The position numbers and the translations under genes were made by a program. Under the pieces are notes generated by a model. It did no database searches, was not told where the DNA came from, and was given only the letters and a program-made list of their open reading frames with translations. From Balanoglossus misakiensis (taxonomy: Eukaryota > Hemichordata): DNA of 64,000 bases. Shown piece by piece: positions 14,041-26,800 of the stretch. Where the stretch lies: the NCBI GenBank assembly GCA_040954595.2, contig CM082582.2:11408001-11472000 (forward strand), read 5' to 3'. How positions within the stretch are numbered: the stretch's first letter is position 1; every line of letters starts with the position of its first letter.

Positions 14041-17000
14041 AGAAGACGTCTGCCTGGGTTGTGTGGTATCAGAGGTGATGGATATGGGTTATTTGTTTTG
14101 CATGAACGTGTATGTTTGTCTTCATGGTGTTTAGCAAAGTGGCTGTGTCACTTCAGTGTATCCATTGCATGCCAGCCATCACTTTAAGTTTTACCTCCCA
14201 CTATGGCGCTTTTGGTGAAATCCAGTGGTGTTCTGTGGCATTGGTTGGACCCATTTACAGGCAAGTGGGGGGGGGGGGGGGTGAAGGGGTTAAGAGACCA
14301 TTGACATGATTGTAGTCTGGTCTTCAACTGAGTGTCTCTCTACTGTGAGAGCTTGTATGTGTATAGGCTAGTGTTAATAGGGTTATTTACAAAATACCAT
14401 AGGGTGCCATATGCATGGCACACATATTGTGTGGCCGTATTTTTATGGGTACCTGTCTTCATTAAATATTCATATAACATCATTTGTGGTAAATTTTGTG
14501 AAGCGAAGATCCGTCCGCAATAAAAATCAAAGCAGATAAGAATGAAATAAAACGAAAAGAAATTTATTCCAATAATTTGGCATCCAGCCAACCATAATAT
14601 ATCAGTCACGTCAGAATCGTATGGAGGTTTTTAGGCACGCACATACACACACGAACGCACATATGCATCAACCATAGGACTTTGCGTACTTACAAATACA
14701 GAACATATTGTATGACAATGCCATTGGTTACATCAGTTGATGTTTTGTAACCATATGTATGGGATGGGGCAGGGGCAGATAATAAATAATCAAGTATTTC
14801 AAAATTAAGAATTCAAGATAACCAGTCATATTAATTAAGTAAATTTGAAGAACTGTAGTTTAAATCCTGCAGGCAGCATTCAGTGAAAGGTCTGCAACCA
14901 ATAGTGTTCAGACTCTACTGGCAGGATGGAACATTTTTCTTCTTCAAATGTCTGGCAGTGTTCGTCATATTTGCAGCTGTTAGTCTGCAGAAGCTTGACA
15001 TAGTGTCAGATTGGCACGTTGCAGTCACTGTAGAAACATTCGGGCAGCATTTATAACACTTGAATCCATGAATCTCGACAGTGATGGGGTGTACTACAAC
15101 CTTTTAAGTCCATAGAAACCAAGAACAGTGTTTCGTACGTGTACGTGCACATGACAACTGGCACTCCACCCAATCAAGACTGTCATGGACTGTATACTGC
15201 ATTGGCCGGTCTGTACGTTTGCAGAATAACTCATGAAGAATTTTAGTACTTTGCATTTTCTACAGTCTGAAACTCAACTACCGGTTGGGAAACAAGGTAT
15301 ATTTAACCAATTTGACCTTGGTAACATTGGCGAATACAGATGTTATCATATTTTTGTGCTGTTTTACACTTTGTGTACATCTGTATATGCTTATTGATAG
15401 CCGTATGACGCACGCAGCATTATCTGAATTGCACTTACTGATTTATCAATACATTTCTCATTCAAGTGTACTAACAAGCAAGTACACTTCTCCGAGAATT
15501 TGCCATGGAATAAAACCTAGTTTTAAACTAAAAACTCATCCAAACATGAGTGACATAAAAAACGACTCTGGTTTTAAGTCGGTTGTAAGATTGATTGAAG
15601 TCCCTGGGAAGTGGGAAATAATCCATCCCTAGCCTGATTCCGTGACGTTAGATTGTCAGCGTGATTAGCATGCCCATTGCTCATTCCGGTGGAAGCGCCA
15701 GGATTAGTTCACTCCCCTCTGCCGCTCACCCTCGTTCCGATATGTGGCACTTTCTCCGACATTTAATCAAAAATCTTCGCAAAATGCAGGCTTGAAACGC
15801 ATCAGTGATGCATGCTTGGTTTTCGTGTGTCCTTCAGGGGCTGTGGCTGTATTTGCTTCTGACGTGGTGGGTTTCGTGTTACCTGACGAGACAGCTATGA
15901 TGTCATGTTTTCTTTTTTCTTTTTTGGTGAGGGGAGACAGAGGCATTCTGTAGGTTGGCGTGGCATATGGCATCAACTTGTTTTAAAGAGGGCAGAGTCA
16001 CACTTTAGGCACGGTTCGGCACCATTATCAAAGACTGAATTCACGAAATGCCTTCCCGTGCGACGTATTTACCCACTGACATATGGTTTATTGTCAGTCA
16101 CCAGAGATCCGCTGTCATCCAACCTCCGGGCAACTTGCAAGATAAAAAATACAGAACAGCCCTACATGTATAGAAAAATACACAATACTGATCATTGATA
16201 TATTCCAAACTTCTTGACATTTGAGCAAAATTTAAAATAATTTGCATTGCATTGAACGATACCCGACTCATTGGTAAAGAGGGGGCGTACTTCACTACAG
16301 TAGGTAAAAATGATTATGTATATTTGATGTCTGGCATATTGCAGGTTTGTGCTTAATCCTTGACAACGCATGTAAACACAACTATATATATTGAGAAAAT
16401 TGACTGGTTTAACCAAGGCGTATTTAGAGAAGCCAGCACAATTACCCGATGGCGCAATGAAGATCCCATTAAAAGCGGAGCACAGATTTCTTGTATCTAA
16501 GATACCAGTGTGTTTATACCTGTAGTTAGGGTAAATGCTACCTTTCTGAATTTCCGGTGACGTTTCCAAAATGCTGCAGTTCGTTTCTTCATTTCTATAA
16601 ATACAAGGAGACTGCCATATCTTCTGCACATAGCACGTACTAGTCCCTATTGGCTGAAATGACATTTTCTTGCCACTTTGCATGTATATAGATGTCAGAC
16701 TTACAGTTTATTACCATATGTTTTGCTCCAGTTATTTGGTTTAGTATTTATTACGGTTAATATTGCAATGTACGTGTAGATGGACTCGTACACATAGAGC
16801 TTTCTAGCAGCAGATTAGAGTAATGTGGCTTAGACCGGAGCTACAGTTTACAGCAACTACGTGGTAAAAGTGTCTGTCTAGTGGTTGCCATGGTGTTTAC
16901 GATTCTGGTAACCAAGGAGACATCAAGGCAGGAAAAGACAGAAAATGGGACTGATTTTCGAGTGATTTGATTGGGTTTATTTCACAGCGCGAGAAATATC

Positions 17001-20000
17001 GAAATGATTAATCTTAGGTCAAGTCTGTGCTGTGTTTCGTCCGGAAGCTTTCAATCATGTCTGAACAGAATCTGAATTTGAAATTATTCAGAACAGAGCT
17101 GTCAGGTCAGAACACGACTGTGACGTCACACGTGGATAAATACATGTTGAATGAATTGAAAATGATTTTCGTTCATTGTATTTGTGAAGCAAAAAAATAT
17201 AATGCTTCTCATTCTACCAATGAGATTAAAGACATGCATTTTTCTGTGTTTCAAGAAATCAAATTGTGACCCACATTCAATCAACTCGGATTGTAAGGTC
17301 GGGGAACATACTTATAGTTATACCATACATTGTATTGGTGTGGAAACAAGGGTGATGTGACTTCTAGTTAAGTCTGGCTATTTTTGAAGCAGTCTCAAAC
17401 GCCGTGGAGATCTCAAATTGAGATGAAATCTAACAGGCCTTTAACAGAAGGACTTGGCTCTCCTGGGTCGTGGGATCATTTGCATGTGTAGCACATTCAT
17501 TGGGAGGCCTGTGATCACCTGGCCTGGGGCGCAAACCTATACGGCTACTGATTTTCCCTGCATTCGGAGATTGCATGGCACTATCGCCAGGCGTGGGGTC
17601 ACTACAGAGAACTCCAACTTGGCGTCTGTATTAACCGAGTAAGGTCACGCAGATTATGGAAAGGGGTTTATACAAGCTGCATTGATATTATACACTGTTC
17701 CCTGCAGATGCAAATTGCTTGGCTTTGGCACTAAGTGTACGTCACTCGATTTTTGATATGGGAACTTCTCGTCAAATTAGTGTCTGTATGTTTGTGCTTT
17801 TCAAATACAGAAGGCATGAATAAATTATGTGATGAAGAAGGTATTATATGGGCCTGGTGACTTTGTGGATTATGTAATTAATATCCCTTGAGAGTTCTTC
17901 CAGTACATTGTGAAATTTTTGTCAGAAATTCTATGTTGTAAAATCGGCATTTGCAATGATTTGACGGTAATGTCAGCAAAGTTTGGACATATAATACACA
18001 GAGCTAGAAGAGAGAGCCCAGAATGTTTGTAGCCGAGTTAAGTACATGGAGCCCTGATAGTATAGCTGGTAAAAGCATTTATTGCAATAGAGATGACATT
18101 GTGGACTTAGTGTGTAGTCGATGTACTCACAGATGACGTCAATACAGGCCCCCTCATCTTATTATCCTTCTGTCCTACATGCAAATGAGGGCCATACCGA
18201 TTTGATCGTGTGTTTCTCCTCGCAAAGTGGCAGCATAGTAAACATACTGCCCAGCCGACTAGTGCAGTGTTTTGAGGCATCTGAATGCTTTGCTCTGTTG
18301 CTCTTTGTGTGTCATTGTCTTCGTTTGTAAAACAGTGTGAACTGTGAAAGAATAGAAATTGTTCCGCTTTATTCATTTAATGGCACAGTAACCGGTAAAT
18401 GTACTTTGCAGAAAAAGAGACTCAAGCAAACATGACATGAAGGTTTTATGAAGTTTTCAAATGCCATTTTCAATTGTGACAACAGAGTCATAAAATAACT
18501 GCGCTAACACTACTGGCAGTGTTATCTTAAAGTATGTGTGGTGTCATTTGTCCAAATCCTGATAGATACCTACGCCATAGGTTATAATTGAAAATATGAG
18601 TATGTTTGTGTGTTCAACCTGGTGCGTAGGAGTGGGTGGTTTTTTAATGCATTGACTACGTGTACAGATCAAGGTAGCTACGGGTATGATTCACAACCTC
18701 TGTCACTGTTTGTTCAGGAACAATCCTGAAATAATGGATAAAAAAGCGAGAGTGAATCATTATCCCATCAGAGCATCTGGAATTTCCATGGATTTTCTTT
18801 TGTTGTTCCCAGTTCTTGTATTAATGTCTTACTTGTGGTTTGGCTTGGAAAGGGAAAATAATGATTTGCTGAAGAGTCACATATTTGTCATGTCATATTG
18901 TGTATTGTTATTTTGTTTGTCTTCAGATTTTTATACTGTAATGCGTTGTTACATTAAAACTCAGTTGAAAATATCAGCGGAGTATGAATACTTCTTCTGT
19001 CAATGAAAATACAGACTAGAAACTGACATATCATGTGCATTTCAATATATAATTTTTACATTACAATACATCATTATATCAAGTTATGGCCTCTAAGAAT
19101 CACCATATTTCCATGTCATGTTCTGAGTTAAAATTTCGTCCTTTTCTCTGACACTTTTTGTTCACAGTTGCCAAAAATCAGGAAAGGTAATCGGGCAGTC
19201 TTCACAAGAGTAAGTTCAACATTTTATCCCATTTTTCACATCCTCCCTGCACAGATATAGATGCCAGCTGTTTTTGGTTTCTGAAGCCGCAGCTTCTGTC
19301 CATTTCTGGTATTATTTTTGTTCACGACTGATCATCTGCTTTACTACACTTCCCCTCTCCATCCCCCGTAATTTGCGTCATCTAAACAATCGTGTTGACG
19401 TGTCTGTATCCTCCCCCTCATTCTCTCACACGCACATGCATCAGTTCGCTTACACCTTTAAGCAGCACTTTTGTGTTTCAATGCTGTAATTACAAAATAG
19501 TTGTGTGAAAGCTACCATTATTTTTTTCACTACAGTGTTTCTTTCGCAGTGTTGATCATTTCATAATACTGCTTTTGCATTGCTTTCTATATCTGTTCAG
19601 TTTCAATCTGCACATCTGAACGCTGATACAGTGGATATATGTGTGGTTTACTCAAATACTTTATCCTTCTGAATAATAAAAGCCAGCCAAACCTAGCTCA
19701 GCTGGGCAACTTTTGGGACAACCAGTGATATTTTCACTACATGGTGCCAGGCTGACTCTGTCCCCTGTAGAGGGCATCAGAGTACACCAAAGTACCTGAC
19801 CAGTGCAATGTGTACATGTATAAGCAAAGGGATTCATCAATGTCACAGATATGATTATTGTTTATAAAGATTTTTTGTAAACACCAAACACAAATAACAA
19901 CAACACAACAACAGCCACATATAAGCTAGTTGTTTGAATGCCCCATTTTGTTGACCTGTCTCTGGTATGGTCTTTACGTTACGAAGATATACCTCCCCTC

Positions 20001-20759
20001 AGTCTCAAGGTTTTGCATTATCACAATAGACCACTAAGCGTATTGCAGCCCCTTCAGTTATTTGACTACTGCCTACTTTGCATTCAGACCTCAAATCTGT
20101 CTTAGGTCAGTGACTCCAGTTTGTATCAGTGTCCACCATTCATTGAATTAAGCCGAACTCTCTCTTTACGCCGGTTGAAAAACTTCCCTGAAACCCTGGG
20201 TAATACCTGGGGCAAATGTCTCAATTCTTTCTCTGAATACTTTGTTTGGAGAGTTCTGTTTTCTTCAAATCGTGCCAGACGAGCAAGACATCTGTCTGTG
20301 ATATCACGTAACCTCATTCAGACACACCATCTTGAAGGAGAATTGCACCTTGTAGAATTTTCTTTAATCAGTTGGACGTTCTGCAAGAGAACTTGGGTCA
20401 GTGAAAAAATCTAACAACAATTTGTTATCTGATAATCTGATGAAAGGCATGTTATACATTTTCTTCTTGTTCACCATTTAACTACGAGCTTAGGTGAGAT
20501 ATATTGTTCAAAACAGACGATGATATTTTTAACACAGTGGACATGTTTAGATTTTTATAGGAAAAATTAGCTTACAATTTATGGATGGGTCTTGTTCAGT
20601 AACACTAGCATCATATGATATAATATTGATTGCTTGAAGCTGATCTGAATCCCATGAACTAGGCCAGCCATGAAAGATTTAGAATCTTAACAATAGGAGA
20701 GAAAAAAATTGATTTCTGTAAATCCAAAGTGTAATTTCCTAGAATGACAGATACTAATG

Positions 20760-20772
20760 GTTACCAAGCAAC
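20760..20772. promoter_or_regulatory. X-box-like (RFX) site
   Basis: GTTACC-A-AGCAAC matches both halves of the RFX consensus (GTTRCC / RGYAAC) with a one-base spacer. It lies about 1 kb from a second, more perfect X-box at 21736-21748. RFX proteins tolerate variable spacing between half-sites, but function here is inference. Confidence 0.35.
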
Positions 20773-21716
20773 GCACTTGATGTATATTTATCTCAAAATA
20801 CTGCCTTATATGTATACCTCGACTTCTACGGAGATGTCACTATGATTTATTAATATTATTAGAAATTTGGAAATCTAAGTGATGATTATACTATGGGAAG
20901 CAGTAGTTTTGAGACACGACTATTATTTGAAAATTATGCCAGCGCCATCAAGACATTGCTGTCAGGTCTTGATTTTGATATTGTAAATTCAAAAATCTGA
21001 CTGAACACCCCGAGAAGATTTAGCTTGTTTTGATAAAGTAAAAAGATGATTGATAACTGTTTATTATTATCATTATAAAAAAGACAGGACTGGTGTAGTA
21101 TCTACGATTTCTGGTTTTGTGATCCGCTCTCTAGCCATAGCCCTGCCGGGTCTCTCACATTTTCCTTTGACACTGAAGACAGATTCCAATTCCTTGGTGC
21201 CTGCTCAGTCGTACAGAAAACCCAGGGATGGTTGTAAATCAAGGTTCGGTGATCATGGGTGACTATAAACCCCCATTGAGGGAAACAGGAGAGGACAAAA
21301 ACTCGCGACAATGTGGTCATGGATGATAACGCGTTTTATGTCCACCACCCCATGCATTCACATATTGTCAAGACGCCTTCGAATGCCACCCAAAAAAAAA
21401 AAAAAGTCGTCAGTCAACCTGTCCCATTCTGCAGACAAGCCATAACACGTTACCATGACAACATTGTCATCATCATCCCCCACTTCCATTTAGAGTTTGC
21501 ATAGTAATGAGCTTTCTATTCTGCATTTTTTTTTATTTTCCTCGGCGAGAGTTCTTCCAAAGGATGGGTTTGAGGTGTAAAATAGGTGTCTCCTCAGTTG
21601 AAATATGTCGTAATATATATTGCATTAAATGAAAAAAATAATGAAGAGAAAATTACACGTCTTTTGTTTTGTCCCTCTGTTTGCCGTTGTAAAGAACAAG
21701 ATAGCTTACTCTCGTT

Positions 21717-21752
21717 TGACGTCAGCAGTTGATTGGTTGCTTAGCAACCAAT
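21717..21752. promoter_or_regulatory. Composite CRE / inverted CCAAT / X-box / CCAAT element
   Basis: A perfect CRE (TGACGTCA, 21717-21724) is followed seven bases later by a perfect palindrome with 10-bp arms and a one-base centre (21732-21752). The palindrome contains ATTGG (inverted CCAAT), an RFX-type X-box GTTGCTTAGCAAC (21736-21748) and CCAAT. CREB, RFX and NF-Y are the three factors that assemble on the X2, X1 and Y boxes of MHC class II promoters, and they also act on other genes. Here the element lies about 2.1 kb upstream of the first coding exon of the NACHT-WD gene, so it may be a promoter or enhancer of that gene. The motifs are seen; function is inferred. Confidence 0.45.
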
Positions 21753-23846
21753 AGCTGGGTTGTAAATAAATGAGTAACCTCCCCCAGACCTGAAGGTTGT
21801 TGAAGACACACAGCTTTTCAAAATGCACTCTGCATAGCTAGGAAATTAAATAGTTCCAAATTGATAGGGCCCTAGAAGTTGACACAGTCGTCGCATCGAG
21901 GGAAAATATCAACCAGGGTATTTTTTTAGTTTGCATTGTCACTGCTGTTCCAAATTTTAAAATGTATTCCAACAAAAATATAATTCTAAAACAAGAACCA
22001 TACCATGCATGAAGATGCCTTTTTATAATTCAGTTAGCTTTGTGTATTAATATGTCAACTCATGCTGTGTTTTTGACAATATTTTGATATGTACAATTTT
22101 TGCTTATTTAATATCAAGCAAAAAGATTCGGAATTATCAATTTCTTGGATTTTTCTCTCAGCTACTTAGTGACAAAAAATTATGGCTCTTGACAATAAGC
22201 CCCACTGAAAGGTGTTTTTATTTTTTTTGACTGATCAAGAAACAGACATTTCCAGTATAAGAGAGCGCGGGACAGAATGCAAGACACTCCATTTCGAAAT
22301 TGACAGAAAATGAGCCCGGCTTTCGTCTTGGCATGGGGTGAGACGGCATTCATATAACCGAAGCATAAATTTGAATTCAGCAAGTGTTGGGCGAACAAGA
22401 ACAACCCTGGCTCAGCCATTGCCCCCAGAGAATTAATGACGTCAAACGTGACATCAGCCTAATTACCTCGGTTAATTCTGTCATATTTCCATGTTTAACT
22501 CAGCTTCCCTTGAGCCGTCGCTGCCAGCATCATGGAAATTTCACAAGTTTCCATACATGTATTAAATTACACCAAAAGCATTCTCAGAAATTCTAAGAGC
22601 ATTACAGTCAGCTATCTGAATTTCTCGTGGTCAGTTTATCATTTCCCCCTATTGAATTTTCTCTCTCTCAATTTAGATTTTTGCTGCTTGATCCTTCAAG
22701 AGTGCCCATATCATGTTATCTGATACTAAATACTTTATTAGGTTTTGATGTGTATTAATTTATGACAAGGTCGTGGCTGACGTAAAATGGACAAATATGA
22801 TAATAAGGTGGATGATACTTGTAAACTTATTGACTGAACGTAGAACGTGCATTTAAATGCTCTGGATGCCAAGGCACGTATATGTACTCATTTCAACATG
22901 CAAAACCGGTCTTCACGTAACAGATTTGCAATTTGAAGCTGTTTAGCATTATCATTCAAAAGCAGAAAGTAAAAAAAATATGCATTGGGTTATTTTCCTA
23001 TTTCATTTATTGGTGAATTATTGAATCGGAGATATAGGCTAGGGTTCTGCGAAAAGATGGAGGAGGCTTTTTGGATTAAGTGATTTTTGCTAAAGAGGGA
23101 ATCAGAATGGTGTGGTGTCACACAGAGTGCAGAGAAATCTACTACTAACCATACAGGCTCAATAAAACATGCAGAATTGCATTATGCTTTAATGACATGG
23201 GTGTAGTGCATATACAGTCTCCTGACTGACTGACAAGGGCAGACGTGAAACGTTGACGTGAAAAATAAAACGGTGCCTCAAGTAGTCAAGGCCCTTTGTG
23301 CCTTCTGGTATCCATTGGATACTGTTCAGAAATGCGTGTCTTTTCACAGCCGAGCCCGAACTACTAAACTCAGTCTGGGTAACCCTTTTTTGTTTTATTC
23401 TGTACACAGTAATGCAGTCGTAAATCTTTCCTCTGTTATTATCCGCGCTGCTACATTATTACTGAACATCAATGCAGGGTTATTGAAATCTGCTTCCAGA
23501 GTTATAAATCTGTTAAAATGAGACGCTGTGTCTCATTCAACCACTCTTATCATTCTCTGTCAGAGCTGTATAGATATCTCGGGATATCTCTGTTGTCGTT
23601 CATGTAATCTGTAATACAAGTGTTACCCAAATCCACACAGGTTACAATGCAGCAATAAAATATATTTATTTGCGAATGGAAAACCTTAGAGGTTCCTTTT
23701 GTTGACAGTTACTGCTTCAGTAGAGTTATATCAGTTCATATCATTTCTTGTTTGATTTCTTGGCGTTTAGTTTTACATACGTGATGAAATTGTCATCAGA
23801 AAGAAAGACTGATTTTAATGTTTTTTATTTGATTCTTTTCTGCAGC

Positions 23847-26800
23847 ATGGGAAACCGTCAAAGCCAGACATCTGATGACAAAGAGACCAAAAAACCGCGG
23901 AGGGACAAGCCTGGTGGGCGGCCAAGTGCAACGTCGTCCAGCAGCGTAGCCGTTCATGTCGAGGATAAAATCCCTCCCTCCCAGAGCAGCAGCCCCTCGG
24001 AGGCCAACACAGCCGGACAGACCTCGGCGCAGTCATCGCCCCCACTTCAGCAATCCTCCCCACCCTCCTCAACAGTCACCTCGTCAAAGACCTCCTCCCC
24101 AGCCCCTCCTCCGGGACCGAGCAAGCCAGGTCCGGCCGAGCCACCTCTGCCGAAGCTGGACAGTCTAAGGGAAGATGTCGTCCAGTTATTGCTGGGGGAT
24201 GTGGCCGCTGTGAGGTGCTCGCTAAAATCAAACACAATTAGGATATTTGTCAGTGCATGCCAAGCAGGTATGTATCAGCCCACGTTCACCCTATCAGTGA
24301 TTTTAGACTTCTGAAGTTAACCTGTATAACTGAAAGACCCCCTGCCTCATGGTGAAATTTTATTTACGAACATTTCATTGTGATATTTCTTTTTACAAAC
24401 CTCATCTGTAATTGAGTAGCGTCACTTGACGTTTTCATCAACAGTGACCTGATTTATTTCCGTTATCATTTTGCATAAATGTTGCGATCTTTGTTGATTA
24501 GCTTCATACAGCCTGCGTATTGTAAGGGAAAAAAAATAACTACCGGTTAATACCCATCTGTGCTTTGCTTGGCTCCTGTGCTCAAGGGCATGACATATAC
24601 TCTCTTCCCTTTAATGATGTTGCCTATACAACGGTAGGCTTTTGACCTTGTGGAAAATGCATGGTGACACTGAAGCAATGGACTGCAGGTCATCGGCACT
24701 GACTAGATCTGCCCTTTGTGTCGCGCCGTATATTGTGAAGTCTTATCACAATTTCCTTTTATTCTTTTATCAATTTCCAATTAACTGTAGCATACCAGTA
24801 TATCAATATACAGAGGTGGCCACTAACACAGGTTTGACTGTATATCTCTTTGATTTATATTTTAGATTCCGAACTTGAGCGCAGTGTGTTGATGGAAAGG
24901 GTCTATCCGAAGCTTCAGAGACACTGCAGTGAAAATGGCTATGAACTTCAGTTCGTCGACCTGCACTGGGGTCTGAGGTCGGAAGACTTGGACGATCACA
25001 GTCTGATCGAATGTTGTCTGTTTGAGCTGAATGAATGCCTGAGGATATCTGTGGGACCAAATTTCATGGTGAGAGATTGTTCAGAGATTGGAAGCTAGTG
25101 TTGTAATGTTGTATCGATGCCGGGACTTCGTTTTTTTTCACTGATCGAAATTAAAGTAATTCAAGGTTGCGTTCAAAAGCAGACTTGTCGCATTATCACT
25201 GTGGTTGTCCTTTGAGAAAAGCCGTTTCACCAGTAAGTTAACATTTCGTGTGGTTGTCTCGATATCTTTATCTAATTAAGTATGCATATCATTTTCAGAG
25301 CTTCCTAAATCAGAAGTATAACTGCCAGTGTCCAAGGCACATACCTGCATCAGCATTTGAAAAACTACAGAAGTCCGTCACTGATGTCAGTGAAAAGCAT
25401 CTTCTGGATGAGTGGTACAGGCGGGACGAAAATGCCATCCCGCCCGTGTATGTCCTGCAGCCGGTCAGCAGCCAAATCAAAAAGTACAAAGACACCAACA
25501 AGGACGTCAGGTTGAAAGCGGAACGGGAGTGGTCGGACGTGCAGCAGAACATCAAGAAAATCCTCCTCAACGCCTGGGGTCAGGAAGAGCAAGACAGATA
25601 CTTGTGTTCAGGTGAGAACCCTGAAGTGATGGGGTATGCTTGTGGCGCTGAATTTGAGACATGCCGTCTAGCACGTTCCTCACTGTTTCTCGGAATGTCG
25701 TTTCTCGGAAACCAGTATTTGTGCGCCACTTTGGTTCTTGCAGACACAAACAACCATCTTGAAGTTGAGTGTCTGTAGTGTGCGTACCGGAGTCTGAGAA
25801 GATTGAACTGTACTTTTTTTTATAAGAGAAAGAATATTGCATGCATATACCGCAAGTCAATCTAGATGATGTCTTCTTTGCTGCATGACATGAACTCCTT
25901 CAGACTTTCTTGAAAAATAATTTCAGTAGAGTAAAGTTCAGATATTTAGCTTTATGAAAACGTATGGTTTGTTAGGGCTCCCGTTTTGTCTTTGATTAGA
26001 AAAATTTGACTTGACACTTTGACTGTACAGCACACTCAGCAACTCTGCCTGCTTAGCATTAGCGATCGAGAAAACAATTAACTTACATTTCGAACTGATA
26101 ATTTAGATGTGTAAGAGTGCAAGGATTCTCTTAAATGTTGAAACTGACGTCATACAGTCATTGAAAACCACATCTGCCCACACCCACTGGTGCCCACCTT
26201 TTGCCATGTGCGTCACTGTCGTCATTCGACTGCATCAGAGCAGTGAGTGGCCAGATCTTTTACTGGAACTATAGTGGTACTTGTCGGGAGGTCATTTACC
26301 CTCGTGTATTAAATGACGAATTTTATCATTCGTAATTTGTCTGGCATTTTTCGTGTCGTTGATGTGTCAAACATATCGTAATACTCAAAGCTGCCCCCGT
26401 TCTTTACAGTACTTTTCTACAATGACACGAACACCGTGTGTAAAAGATGAAATTAAGAGATGAGACCAATCAGATTCCTGTCTTGTGTTGTCTGTGAGGG
26501 TTGGAATCTGTAGCAATTTTCCACTTACTCAGAAAATTAGCAAGTCACTTCTGTCTTGAGCAGATGACTCATTTGTAGACACAAAGCACTTAACTCTGTG
26601 CAGCCTTGCAGTTATACTCTATAAAAGTCTAATTGAACAAATCGATTCGGCCTATGTACAAGTTACGTGTACAGTTCAAAGTGAAGAGTTAAAACAGTGT
26701 GTGTGTGCATATGTATAATAAACATGTATGTAGTTGTATGTGTGTGTGTGCATGCATGTGTTGTGTGTGTGATAAAATGTATCAAGAGTTTGGCAAAACG

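Larger units (their letters stand above)
1..23845. other. Gene-poor 5' region; no coding exon recognised
   Basis: No open frame here resembles a known protein family, and the longer frames lack convincing splice sites or domain motifs. The NACHT-WD gene's first coding exon is preceded by a 3' splice site, so part of this region is probably a 5' UTR intron and distal promoter of that gene. What can be seen: nine perfect TGACGTCA palindromes between 5.6 and 26.2 kb, an X-box/CCAAT composite near 21.7 kb, poly-G runs at 7637-7649, 14017-14040 and 14267-14281, a TGTC microsatellite at 5333-5370, and small perfect inverted repeats at 2920-2944 and 6564-6575. A 163-codon frame on the minus strand at 16192-16683 is within chance expectation. 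No tRNA, rRNA or intact transposon was recognised. Confidence 0.6.

Noticed and set aside
16192-16683. 163-codon ATG-initiated frame on the minus strand
   Set aside because: No recognisable motif, many Cys/Tyr/Ile as expected from AT-rich chance frames, and no splice or promoter context. One or so frame of this length is expected by chance in 64 kb.
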